Assembly: GCA_001045525.1 (NCBI GenBank)
Contig: LDWW01000027.1
Span: 1 to 50,453 of the forward strand
Direction of reading: 5' to 3'
DNA length: 50,453 nucleotides
DNA from: Chitinispirillum alkaliphilum
GTDB taxonomy: Bacteria; Fibrobacterota; Chitinivibrionia; Chitinivibrionales; Chitinispirillaceae
Positions 26,279 to 34,996 of this stretch are shown piece after piece; within the stretch, counting starts at the first letter, position 1, and each line of letters begins with the position of its first letter. The notes under the pieces were generated by a model. The model was not told the DNA's origin. It searched no databases and saw only the letters and a list, made by a program, of their open reading frames with translations. Made by a program: the position numbers and the translations under genes.

Positions 26279-29047
26279 TTAGCTCTTTTTAGCAGCCTTT
26301 TTTGTTGCTGTCTTATTCACAGCAGCTCCAGCTCTGTTAGCCTTTATTTCCGCATGTGCAGCAGCAACACGTGCAATCGGCACACGATATGGTGAGCAAC
26401 TTACGTAATTAAGACCAATGCTGTGGAAAAACTCAACAGATGCAGGATCACCACCGTGCTCACCGCATACACCGATCTTGAGATCTTCCTTTGTTTTTCT
26501 TCCTCTTGTCACACCTTCCTTAACCAATTCACCAACACCAGCCTTGTCAATACTCTGGAAAGGATCATCAGTCAGGATTTTCTTTTCCAGGTATTCACCA
26601 AGGAAACCACCGATATCATCACGGCTGAACCCAAAGCTCATCTGTGTAAGGTCATTGGTACCGAAAGAGAAGAAGTCAGCTTCTTCTGCCATCTGATCAG
26701 CCAGCAGAGTCGCACGTGGTATTTCAATCATAGTACCGTAGAGGTAGTTCAGTTTTCTGAGACCAAACTTTTTCTTTACCTCATCAGCCACTTTTTCAAC
26801 CAGCACTTTCTGATCTCTGAGCTCTTTTACATCACAGGTTACCGGAACCATAATTTCAGGCAGACATTTCTTTTTATCCTTTGTAAGTTCAGCTGCAGCT
26901 TCCAGAATAGCCCGAACCTGCATTTCAGTTACTTCAGGATATGTTACACCAAGACGCACACCACGATGCCCCATCATGGGGTTAATCTCATGCAGTGCTT
27001 CACCTCTCTTTTTCACATCAGAAAGAGAGATACCCAGTGCATCAGCAATTTCCTGCTGCTTAGACTCATCCAGAGGGAAGAACTCATGGAGAGGTGGATC
27101 GAGCAGACGGATAGTCACAGGCATTCCGTTCATAGCTTCAATAGTTGCCTTCATATCTTTTTTCACAAACTCAAACAGTTCACCAAGTGCGCTTTCACGT
27201 TCCTCTTTAGTGCTGCTGAGGATCATTTTGCGGAGTTTAGCCAAAGGCTCTTCACTGCCCACACCATAGAACATATGCTCTGTTCTCATCAGACCGATTC
27301 CTTCGGCACCGAATCCCTGAGCCACTCTTGCATCTTCAGGTGTATCAGCATTGGCGCGTACTCCCATTTTGCGGAACTTGTCCACCATTTTCATGAAGAC
27401 CTGGAATTTGGGGTTTTCTGTGGCGTCAATCATTTCGAGTTCGCCTTCATAGATATACCCTTTTGTTCCGTTAAGTGTGACAATATCACCCTCTTTAAGA
27501 ACCTTTCCACCTACGGTCATAGTTTTTTCTGCATAGTTGATATCAATTTCACTTGCACCAACTACACAACACTTACCCCATCCACGTGCAACCAAAGCAG
27601 CATGACTTGTCATACCCCCGCGAGCGGTAAGAATTCCATCAGCGGCACGCATACCTTCGATGTCTTCAGGGTTAGTCTCTTCACGAACCAAAATAACTGT
27701 TTTTCCGTTTTTGGCCCACTCAACTGCATCTTCGGCAGAGAAAACGATCTGACCAGCAGCGCCACCCGGTCCGGCAGGCAAACCTTTACCCAAAACAACT
27801 GCTTTATTTTCCCCAACGGGATCGATAACGGGGTGAAGAAGTTCATCAAGCTGTGCAGGTTTCACTCTCATAACAGCTTCTTCTTCGTTTATCAGCTTTT
27901 CCTTTACCATGTCCATTGCCATGTTCAGTGCAGCTGTACCGGTACGCTTTCCAGTACGGGTCTGAAGCATCCAGAGATTTCCATCCTGAATCGTAAACTC
28001 AAGGTCCTGCATGTCCTTGTAGTGTTTTTCAAGTTTTCTCTGAATCGCATCCAGTTCTTTGTAGAGCTTAGGCATACCGACTTCAAGAGAGAGGAGATCG
28101 GCATTATGCTCACCCTTTGTAGATTCATTGATAGGAGCTGGTGTGCGGGTACCTGCAACAACGTCTTCACCCTGAGCATTCACCAGATACTCTCCGAAGA
28201 ATTTGTTTTCACCTGTAGCAGGGTTACGGGTAAAAGCAACACCAGTGGCAGAAGTTTCACCCATGTTACCAAACACCATAGCCTGTACATTAACAGCAGT
28301 TCCCCACTCTGCAGGTATACCTTCGATACGACGATAAGAAACAGCTCTTTTTCCGTTCCAGCTCTTAAACACCGCACCAATTCCACCGTAGAGCTGTGCA
28401 GTTGCATCATCCGGGAATTCCTTACCCAGAACGTTTTTGATAGTTTCTTTGAACTTGTCACAAAGCGTTTTAAGATCTTCAACAGTCATCTCAGTGTCGA
28501 GCTTGTAACCTTTTTCCTTTTTAAGCTCAGCCATAACACGTTCGAGCTGATGACGTATACCGTGACCTTCCTTAGGTTCGATACCTTCAGCCTTTTCCAT
28601 CACGACGTCAGAATACATCATCATAAGACGACGAAAAGAATCGTAAACGAATCTTTCGTTGTTTGTTTTTTCGATCAGCCCCGGAATTGTTGCTGAAGAG
28701 AGACCGATATTCAGAACGGTTTCCATCATTCCAGGCATTGACATTCTGGCTCCGGAACGGCATGAGAGAAGAAGGGGATTTTTGGGATCACCAAAAACCA
28801 TTTTCATTTCTTTCTCAATTTTCTTAAGAGACTTTTCCACCTGAGAATTCATCTCTTCAGGAAACTTCATTTTGTTTTCAAAGTAATCAGTACAGCAGGC
28901 AGTAGTAATAGTGAATCCTGCAGGTACTGGCAATCCTAAATTACACATCTCAGCAAGATTAGCCCCTTTACCACCGAGGAGCTCTTTCATTTCTGCCTTT
29001 CCATCAGCCTTGCCGGGTCCGAAGAAGTACACGTACTTTTTGGCCAT
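26279..29047 (-). CDS. ppdK: pyruvate, phosphate dikinase
   Basis: 922 residues. The N-terminal ATP-grasp region starts KYVYFFGPGKADG, then LLGGKGANLAEM. The phosphohistidine domain has GGMTSHAALVARGWGKCCVVG near residue 460, with the catalytic His in TSHAA. The C-terminal PEP/pyruvate barrel has MGHRGVRLGVTYPE, FSFGTNDLTQMSFGFSRDD and CGEHGGDP. It interconverts pyruvate, ATP and Pi with PEP, AMP and PPi, so glycolysis may be pyrophosphate-linked and reversible here. A Lys/Ala-rich tail of about 15 residues (VNKTATKKAAKKS) follows the barrel. The ATG at 29047 follows GGAGG, with TTG at 29050 also possible. It ends at a terminator. Confidence 0.97.
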   Translation of the reverse strand: MAKKYVYFFGPGKADGKAEMKELLGGKGANLAEMCNLGLPVPAGFTITTACCTDYFENKMKFPEEMNSQVEKSLKKIEKEMKMVFGDPKNPLLLSCRSGARMSMPGMMETVLNIGLSSATIPGLIEKTNNERFVYDSFRRLMMMYSDVVMEKAEGIEPKEGHGIRHQLERVMAELKKEKGYKLDTEMTVEDLKTLCDKFKETIKNVLGKEFPDDATAQLYGGIGAVFKSWNGKRAVSYRRIEGIPAEWGTAVNVQAMVFGNMGETSATGVAFTRNPATGENKFFGEYLVNAQGEDVVAGTRTPAPINESTKGEHNADLLSLEVGMPKLYKELDAIQRKLEKHYKDMQDLEFTIQDGNLWMLQTRTGKRTGTAALNMAMDMVKEKLINEEEAVMRVKPAQLDELLHPVIDPVGENKAVVLGKGLPAGPGGAAGQIVFSAEDAVEWAKNGKTVILVREETNPEDIEGMRAADGILTARGGMTSHAALVARGWGKCCVVGASEIDINYAEKTMTVGGKVLKEGDIVTLNGTKGYIYEGELEMIDATENPKFQVFMKMVDKFRKMGVRANADTPEDARVAQGFGAEGIGLMRTEHMFYGVGSEEPLAKLRKMILSSTKEERESALGELFEFVKKDMKATIEAMNGMPVTIRLLDPPLHEFFPLDESKQQEIADALGISLSDVKKRGEALHEINPMMGHRGVRLGVTYPEVTEMQVRAILEAAAELTKDKKKCLPEIMVPVTCDVKELRDQKVLVEKVADEVKKKFGLRKLNYLYGTMIEIPRATLLADQMAEEADFFSFGTNDLTQMSFGFSRDDIGGFLGEYLEKKILTDDPFQSIDKAGVGELVKEGVTRGRKTKEDLKIGVCGEHGGDPASVEFFHSIGLNYVSCSPYRVPIARVAAAHAEIKANRAGAAVNKTATKKAAKKS

Positions 29048-29375
29048 CAAATCCTCCGCATCTTATGTTGACGGTATAAAAACATATGAGAAGTAAAACA
29101 GAACAATACAATATAAATGGTTTGTTAAATGTCATCAAGAACAATCGGTTAAAATCTGCAAAGCTTAAAAAAAGACTCCATGAGCAAATCCTGAAAACCT
29201 CCCCCGTTTTACCATCTGACAACAAAATTTTACCCCTCAAAAGCCTGCTCATTACTCAGGATAGGATCCCCAATCCCTTGGCGGCTCAGCGTATGTTTAA
29301 GAGTTTAGACCTAATGGGAATAATTCGATTAAATTTTTGTTTGAAAGTTAACTCCCATCATTATAAATTTTAAAC
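29048..29375. other. intergenic region between divergent ppdK and GH57-like genes
   Basis: About 330 bases. A 95-codon frame at 29086-29373 (+) is open but has no ribosome-binding site and overlaps the expected promoter zone for both neighbours, so it is not called. No terminator or known motif was found. Confidence 0.4.
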
Positions 29376-31307
29376 ATGAAACGACACTCTACTCTTCTCC
29401 TGATTCAACCCTACAAAAACAGTCTGATGCCCAGAGCGGAACTGGAGCACAGCATCAATTCCTTTGTCGATAAGATCGTACAACTAAGCTCTAAGTACAC
29501 TCATAACCGATTTAACATCATTTTACCGGCTTATATTCTTGAGCTGATAGACCCGCTTAAACTCTCCATTCTTCGCGAACTTAGCAAAAAAGGCGTAATC
29601 GAATGGATTCTGACCGGTTACACAGAACCATTCGTAAGCTTCTCACCAGATTGGCTGACCATGGAAAACATCCGCCATGGTTTGACTGTTTTCGATGAAC
29701 TTACTGGATCAGTCCCCATTGGATATTGTCCGCCTTATTCAAATTGGGAACCATCCCATATTGATCAGCTTAAAAACGCCGGTATAAAGTATGCCGTGAT
29801 CTCCAGGGAATCCCTTGCCCTAGAAGCAAAAAACAGTTGCGGCTACTGGATAACAGAACATACAGGCTCATCAATGGCAATATTCCCCTCAACGGTATTC
29901 AGCAGTGCCGATGCTCCAAAGCGACCAGCCAACTGGATTGCCAAAGAGCTGAAACAGTGTGAGTACGCCGGGAGCGGTGGTGTTGTAATCATCAAATACC
30001 TTTTCGCCCTTAAAAAAAGGGGTGGTGAAAAAGAAGATCCCAACAGATGGCTTGATCAAATCTGCTCAACCCTTAACCGCAAAATTCTTCACTACCATCC
30101 ATCAAGAGTTCAGGATATCATTACAAACACGGCACCGCTTGGTCTGCAGTATATACCACCATGCCTCATCCCTTCCAGGAAAAGCTCACCACTGGTTTAT
30201 TTCAGAAACCACCTTCACTGTCATGACCAGTTTGGTATTCTTCAAAGGAAAATGATCGAGATCTGCAACAATCTCCAGGAGATGAAAAACACCAAACCGG
30301 CCACAACTCTTCAAAAAGAACTATTCAAAGTACAGGACATAAACAGATTTCTGCCTACACGGCACAGTGGTTTCACCAAAATTTCTGATCGTCTCTGGAC
30401 TTACAGTAAACTTATCGGAATCGAACGTCAACTCAACAAACAAAGCAGTAGTATCGGAGGGCAGATCAGACTTACCGACTTTCTGCGTAACGGATATAAA
30501 AGCATTCTTCTTTCAAACAAGCACATAAAGATGTATGTAGATCATAAAAAGGGTGGTAATGTATTTGAAATTGATTACATAAGCGCAGAGTATAATATGT
30601 GTGCGACCTACAATCCCCGAATTCGGAAAAAACCTGATCTGCTGGTCCCGGGAGAATCCCGATTTTCTTTTGTAGACCGAATTCATACAGAAGATTTCAC
30701 TACAGTAATAGAACCAATAATAAAACGAGAAAGCAAAAGTGATTTCCCGGCACTCCCCTTCGATTATACATTTAAGAAAACTAAATCGGGAACAAAGATC
30801 GTCCTCCGACGCCAGGGCTCCTTCATCAAAGAGGAAAAACAACTTCCCCTGGGTATGGAGAAGGTTTTCGGTCTTGAAAGAGAAAAACCGGTTGTTACTT
30901 TTGCCTACCAGCTAAGGAATCCCTCACTTACTGATTATCACTTTTATTTTGCAACAGAACTCTCCCTTGCACTTCCAGGCGCACTTAACGGAACAGCCAA
31001 ACTGATTTACAACAACGAATTCCAAACTATCGGCACAGAACCTCTGCAGGTCAATGATCTCAATGCCTGGAGTATCGAAGACCACTCTGCAGGTATAGTT
31101 ATAAAATTCAAAACACAAAAAAATCTCACAGTGCTGATTACTCCATCAGACTACAACATTCCCTCTCACGAACAAAATCCCTCTAACGGCATTTCTCTTA
31201 TGCTCATCAGCCCGGTAACAATAGAGAAAAGCTCCACATGGGCAAACATGGGAAAACTTACCTTCAAAAAAGCTGCTGCCAAAGGAGGAAAGGATGATCT
31301 CATTTGA
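29376..31307 (+). CDS. GH57-like protein (amylase/4-alpha-glucanotransferase fold), apparently without catalytic residues
   Basis: 643 residues with the GH57 4-alpha-glucanotransferase layout: a barrel (residues 1-250), DUF1925-like helices (about 290-360), and a DUF1926-like C-terminal beta domain (about 360-630). The N-terminal HQP motif reads IQPYKNS. At the position of the nucleophile motif (TERVWEP type) it reads CPPYSNWEP, with no Glu at the nucleophile site. The acid/base motif (DDGEKFG type) is replaced by a region with no matching Asp (IIKYLFALKKRGG). It is therefore probably inactive or uses other residues. It overlaps the STAS gene by 14 bases, so it is likely co-translated with it. 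There is no signal peptide and no clear ribosome-binding site. Confidence 0.72.
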   Translation: MKRHSTLLLIQPYKNSLMPRAELEHSINSFVDKIVQLSSKYTHNRFNIILPAYILELIDPLKLSILRELSKKGVIEWILTGYTEPFVSFSPDWLTMENIRHGLTVFDELTGSVPIGYCPPYSNWEPSHIDQLKNAGIKYAVISRESLALEAKNSCGYWITEHTGSSMAIFPSTVFSSADAPKRPANWIAKELKQCEYAGSGGVVIIKYLFALKKRGGEKEDPNRWLDQICSTLNRKILHYHPSRVQDIITNTAPLGLQYIPPCLIPSRKSSPLVYFRNHLHCHDQFGILQRKMIEICNNLQEMKNTKPATTLQKELFKVQDINRFLPTRHSGFTKISDRLWTYSKLIGIERQLNKQSSSIGGQIRLTDFLRNGYKSILLSNKHIKMYVDHKKGGNVFEIDYISAEYNMCATYNPRIRKKPDLLVPGESRFSFVDRIHTEDFTTVIEPIIKRESKSDFPALPFDYTFKKTKSGTKIVLRRQGSFIKEEKQLPLGMEKVFGLEREKPVVTFAYQLRNPSLTDYHFYFATELSLALPGALNGTAKLIYNNEFQTIGTEPLQVNDLNAWSIEDHSAGIVIKFKTQKNLTVLITPSDYNIPSHEQNPSNGISLMLISPVTIEKSSTWANMGKLTFKKAAAKGGKDDLI

Positions 31308-31911
31308 ATCATTGGATATCACTCTGGAGAGCAGGGGTGATAAGATCTGGCTTCTGTTATCAGGGCCTTTTAATAATGAAGAAGTCCCAAGTATAAGGGA
31401 GAAAATCGAACGATTGATCTCCGATGGAAGCCGGGAGTTCATTTTAGATCTCGAAAAAATAACTCTCATGGATGATTCTGTTTCTCCGATGTTTCTCAGC
31501 ATCAGCAATAAAATCGCAGGTAAAGGCGGGAAAGTTACATTCGTCTTCAAAAACCCTATAGTACACAAAGCATTCAAACCCTTTATCAATCTGCTCACTG
31601 TTTATCCCGACCTCGAAACCGTAAGGAAAAGGGGGGTATTACACTCTCTGAGCAAACTCCGCCGTTCTCTTTCCAGAAAAACCGGCTTTAGGATTTCAAA
31701 GCCCCTGGCCTTATTCTTACTTCTTATTTTGGGGGGATGGTTTTTCTCGTTGCTTTATATAATCGATTTGCAAAATCAAAGAATCCATGAACAGGAGAGA
31801 GAACTTCATGAACTTACCCACTGGAAAGAGAAAACAACCGTAGAAGTAGAATATCTTCAGGAACGGATACGGCCACTGGAACAGCTTGGTATCATTCGTG
31901 AAAAACCATAA
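31294..31911 (+). CDS. STAS domain protein with membrane segment and coiled coil
   Basis: 205 residues. Residues 1-105 look like a STAS (anti-sigma-factor antagonist) domain with GDKIWLLLSGPFNNEEV and EKITLMDDSVSPMFLS, where the Ser in DDS aligns with the phosphorylated Ser of SpoIIAA-type proteins. A basic linker (RRSLSRKTGF) precedes a hydrophobic segment (residues 138-160). A coiled coil with NQRIHEQERELHELTHW follows. STAS with a C-terminal anchor and coiled coil is unusual. A strong AAAGGAGG lies in front of the ATG, inside the end of the GH57-like gene. It forms an apparent operon with the GH57-like and transglycosylase genes. Confidence 0.68.
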   Translation: MISFESLDITLESRGDKIWLLLSGPFNNEEVPSIREKIERLISDGSREFILDLEKITLMDDSVSPMFLSISNKIAGKGGKVTFVFKNPIVHKAFKPFINLLTVYPDLETVRKRGVLHSLSKLRRSLSRKTGFRISKPLALFLLLILGGWFFSLLYIIDLQNQRIHEQERELHELTHWKEKTTVEVEYLQERIRPLEQLGIIREKP

Positions 31912-31930
31912 CAACAGGCAATCATTACAT

Positions 31931-32689
31931 ATGAGCCTATTATTAAAGTTCAGGAGATTCTTCTTCAGAGAAAAAGATGTATGGATATCTGAACTCTCAG
32001 CATACATCATTATGGGAGTTTTGCTCAGTTCGCTGCTGCTGGTAACTTCCAGAATTCTGCACCAGGAATTGCGGCTCAGAGAACTGAACAGAGAAATTTC
32101 TCAGTTAAAAAGGGAGGAAATATACTTAAGTAAACTCCACGGGGAACTTCATGAGAAGTATAGCATTATGACCCTTCTCAACCAGAAAATCAGTTTCAGA
32201 ATCCCCCCTCACACAGTTCACCAACTAACCGAAGTCGTACTCACCAACAGTCGCCAGTTTGGCTATGACCCTGTACTCCTTCTGGCTGTAATTGCAGTTG
32301 AGAGCTCGTTCAACCCACATGCTCTGGGACGTTACAGAAGCGGCACACTCAGCGGGGCCCTGGGACTGATGCAAATCAAACACAGTACAGCCCTTGAAAT
32401 TGCCGGATTTCTTGGAATAGAGGATCTTGCTCCCGAAGACCTGTTTGATCCGGAAATAAATCTTGTTATTGGTACCGCCTACCTCACCAGGCTAATAAGC
32501 CAGTTTCAGTCTTTCAAACTTGGATTACTCGCATATAACCAGGGCCAGGGCACCATAAGGAGAACTCTTTTCAGAAGAGAACCTTTGTATATACGTTACT
32601 ACGAAAAGGTGCTGAAACACTATTTTGAAATGAGAGAGTTGTTGGATAACAAGGCACCTCTGAACGTATTTACCGAGGAGGAGGAATAG
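31931..32689 (+). CDS. membrane-anchored lytic transglycosylase (SLT-type)
   Basis: 252 residues. A transmembrane helix lies near residues 27-45 and a coiled coil (residues 48-85) follows. The SLT domain (residues about 105-230) has VIAVESSFNPHALG with the catalytic Glu, then GALGLMQI, then LAYNQGQG. It would cleave murein glycan strands at the periplasmic face. A TTG at 31886 would extend the protein into the STAS gene, and the ATG at 31931 is preferred, though its ribosome-binding site is weak. Both this and the STAS protein carry a membrane segment plus coiled coil, so a joint complex is possible. Confidence 0.82.
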   Translation: MSLLLKFRRFFFREKDVWISELSAYIIMGVLLSSLLLVTSRILHQELRLRELNREISQLKREEIYLSKLHGELHEKYSIMTLLNQKISFRIPPHTVHQLTEVVLTNSRQFGYDPVLLLAVIAVESSFNPHALGRYRSGTLSGALGLMQIKHSTALEIAGFLGIEDLAPEDLFDPEINLVIGTAYLTRLISQFQSFKLGLLAYNQGQGTIRRTLFRREPLYIRYYEKVLKHYFEMRELLDNKAPLNVFTEEEE

Positions 32690-32694
32690 GTCAC

Positions 32695-34110
32695 TTACTC
32701 CTGAAAATGTACTACATTGTAAACCCAAACCTCTGCATCCTTCCAACCATCACTGCCCATATTCCCTTTAAGTGATAGCTGAGTCAGGAACTTTTCTTTA
32801 TCAGGCAGCTGCTTCCAGACCTGAGGCAAAAAGGTGGCTTCATTAAAACCTTTTTTTAACACCACACCATCCACACCAACTTCAATCTGTTCAAGGAGCT
32901 CTTCTGAGGTGGTGAATTTTACCTCTCTTAAAGGTGTCAGAACAGAAATTTCAATCTCTACATCCGTTAGCTCCTGCGCACAGAGAGATGGAAACCTGGG
33001 ATCCTGCATTGCGGCTTTAACCGCATACTCTTTTACGGATGTAAAAAGTGGCTTTACAGGTTCAATACACCCGATACAACCCCTTAAATTCCCCGCTTTG
33101 GTTAGTGTAATGAAGCATCCGGATTTTCTGTTCAAAATTTCACTATTTTGTGCAGTAAAGGCAAATTCAGTTTTTTTGACAGCGGATTCAATACTGTTTC
33201 TTGCTAATTTCAGAAGCTGGTGTTTTGTTTGGGAGTCTAAAAAGTCTGAATGAAGCTGATCAGTTCTCTTCTCACAACGCTCACAATTTTCTTGTTGATT
33301 ATGATCCACATAGATGATCGATGCATACCCCACAACTCTTGAGGAGCCATACCGGGGGTTGGTTTCATAAGAGGTGCGGGCATCGAGAAGTTCCGGTTTG
33401 AGCTTCTGTAATTGAGCCAGATGCATAACCACCCGTATCGCACTCTCGCCACAACCATCAATGAAACCATCTTTACGGTTTTTTATTATAGTTTCAATAC
33501 TGTTATCATCTGTATAACGAGCCGCGGAGTGTTCCATAAAATGAGACAAATCCGATGATGCGATTATAATGGTTTTGTCATCCAAAAAAGAAAGCAGCAT
33601 TTCTGCAACCCTTCTCTCTGATACTTTTCCCATTATTATGGGAACAATCGAAAATTGCTCAAGTTTAGTCTGAAGGAATGGAAGCTGAACCTCAAGGCTA
33701 TGCTCAAGACGTTCTGCATCCGAGGCATCAACAACAATGGGGTTATCTCTCAACTGCTCCACAGATTCCTTATCCACGGCAACCCTGCCCAGCGGTGTTT
33801 CGTAAAAAGACGCCGTCGAAACGTGAATTCCTGTGAAAACTTTATAATGAGAAGGTCCAAGAAGAACTACCCTGGAGATTTGTTTATCCAAAAGTGCAAA
33901 ACCTTTTGCAGCTACAGGAGCGGAGAAAATATAACCCGCATGAGGAGAGATCAAAAGCCGCACAGGAAGATCTTTATTCTCCTGGCCTTGTAAATACCCT
34001 TCCACTTCTCTTCTAAGATCCAGGCTTTCAGATGAATAAAATTTGCCGGCGAAATTCGCTTTGCGTACAGATTCATTTTCGGACCGAAGAAGATTATCTG
34101 GTGAAATCAT
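32695..34110 (-). CDS. MEMO1-AMMECR1 fusion (AmmeMemoRadiSam proteins B and A)
   Basis: 471 residues. Residues about 15-280 match the MEMO1 family: LLISPHAGYIFSAPVAA, LLGPSHYKVF and ASSDLSHF carry the metal-binding His/Asp. Residues about 295-470 match AMMECR1: GCFITLTKAGNLRGCIG and MQDPRFPSL with SVLTP. In many bacteria these are separate genes next to a radical SAM partner, which is not in this window. The biochemical role remains unclear. The start has AAGGAG. It ends 5 bases from the convergent transglycosylase stop. Confidence 0.88.
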   Translation of the reverse strand: MISPDNLLRSENESVRKANFAGKFYSSESLDLRREVEGYLQGQENKDLPVRLLISPHAGYIFSAPVAAKGFALLDKQISRVVLLGPSHYKVFTGIHVSTASFYETPLGRVAVDKESVEQLRDNPIVVDASDAERLEHSLEVQLPFLQTKLEQFSIVPIIMGKVSERRVAEMLLSFLDDKTIIIASSDLSHFMEHSAARYTDDNSIETIIKNRKDGFIDGCGESAIRVVMHLAQLQKLKPELLDARTSYETNPRYGSSRVVGYASIIYVDHNQQENCERCEKRTDQLHSDFLDSQTKHQLLKLARNSIESAVKKTEFAFTAQNSEILNRKSGCFITLTKAGNLRGCIGCIEPVKPLFTSVKEYAVKAAMQDPRFPSLCAQELTDVEIEISVLTPLREVKFTTSEELLEQIEVGVDGVVLKKGFNEATFLPQVWKQLPDKEKFLTQLSLKGNMGSDGWKDAEVWVYNVVHFQE

Positions 34111-34174
34111 CGAATTACTCCTTACTATTATTTACCGGAAGAATTAATGCTTTAAGAGGGGTACTTTAGAAGGC

Positions 34175-34375
34175 CTATTCAACTTCGAAGAAACGACAAC
34201 TCGTTCCCTTCTCCCCAATGGGACAAACAACTTTTTTCCCACATTTGGGACACCTTCCCTCGTAGGCAGTGTGTGACCTGTTTATGTAGATACGACCATA
34301 AATTTTGCAGCACCTGAAATAAATGCCCAAAAATGTTTTCTTTTGATCAGATGTTTTTTTACCGCGCAGTTCCAT
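34175..34375 (-). CDS. small conserved zinc-ribbon-like protein
   Basis: 66 residues from the ATG at 34375. The sequence has a C-x2-C knuckle RCPKCGKKVVCPIG and the ending GTSCRFFEVE, with an upstream CCKIYGRIYINRSHTAYEG. It looks like a compact zinc ribbon of unknown role. It overlaps the end of nadD by 17 bases in another frame, which suggests coupling. A longer frame up to 34441 runs over nadD and is not favoured. Confidence 0.55.
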   Translation of the reverse strand: MELRGKKTSDQKKTFLGIYFRCCKIYGRIYINRSHTAYEGRCPKCGKKVVCPIGEKGTSCRFFEVE

Positions 34376-34955
34376 AGATTTTGTTCTCAGCAATGTATCC
34401 AAGCACGGATTCAGGAACAAGATAACTACAGGAATATCCACTTTTGAAATATTCCCTTATATCAGATGAGCTCAACTCCCACTTAGGAGAGGGGAAATGT
34501 TTAATTTTAGCATCCTTTAATTCTGCAGGAATCACCAGATCATTCCCAGGCCTGTAGGCAACACAAAACACCACCATCTCAATTATCTTTTCAAAAGATT
34601 TCCACGTCTTTATTTGTGGGAGATTATCCGAGCCGATTATAAAATATAAAGGTCTCTCAGGGTATTTCTGACGCAAAAGGCCAAGAGTTTCATGAGTAAA
34701 CGAAAACCCCTCTCTGAATACTTCTCCATCCCATATTTCCATGCTTTTGGTATCCAGAAGAGCAATCTCAAGCATTTTCAGGCGCTGGTCCGGAGAAGCA
34801 TGAACAGAAGAATTTTTATGAGGGGGGTTGCCACAAGGGATAAGTAAAAGTTTCTCAAGCTTGAAATAATCTATAGCAAGGCATGCTGTTGCAAGATGTC
34901 CGTTGTGCACAGGGTCGAATGTGCCGCCTAAAATACCAAGTGGTGAGTCTGACAT
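34359..34955 (-). CDS. nadD: nicotinate-nucleotide adenylyltransferase
   Basis: 198 residues. GGTFDPVHNGHLATA near residue 10 is the HxGH nucleotide-transfer motif. YFIIGSDNLPQIKTW is near residue 103, and SSSDIREYFKSG near residue 163 is the C-terminal ISSTxIR-type signature. It adenylates nicotinate mononucleotide in NAD synthesis. It lies between bamD and a small zinc-ribbon gene in a minus-strand run. Confidence 0.95.
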   Translation of the reverse strand: MSDSPLGILGGTFDPVHNGHLATACLAIDYFKLEKLLLIPCGNPPHKNSSVHASPDQRLKMLEIALLDTKSMEIWDGEVFREGFSFTHETLGLLRQKYPERPLYFIIGSDNLPQIKTWKSFEKIIEMVVFCVAYRPGNDLVIPAELKDAKIKHFPSPKWELSSSDIREYFKSGYSCSYLVPESVLGYIAENKIYGTAR

Positions 34956-34996
34956 TTTCCTCTTTGATTGTAGAAAATCTTGTTAATATGGTTTTA

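Noticed and set aside
26423-28696. 757-codon plus-strand ORF antisense to ppdK
   Set aside because: It is the complement of a strongly conserved coding gene with matched codon positions. The translation is Phe/His/Ser-rich and matches no family.
29086-29373. 95-codon ORF upstream of the GH57-like gene
   Set aside because: No ribosome-binding site, no recognised family, and it covers the region where divergent promoters are needed. Kept only as an intergenic note.
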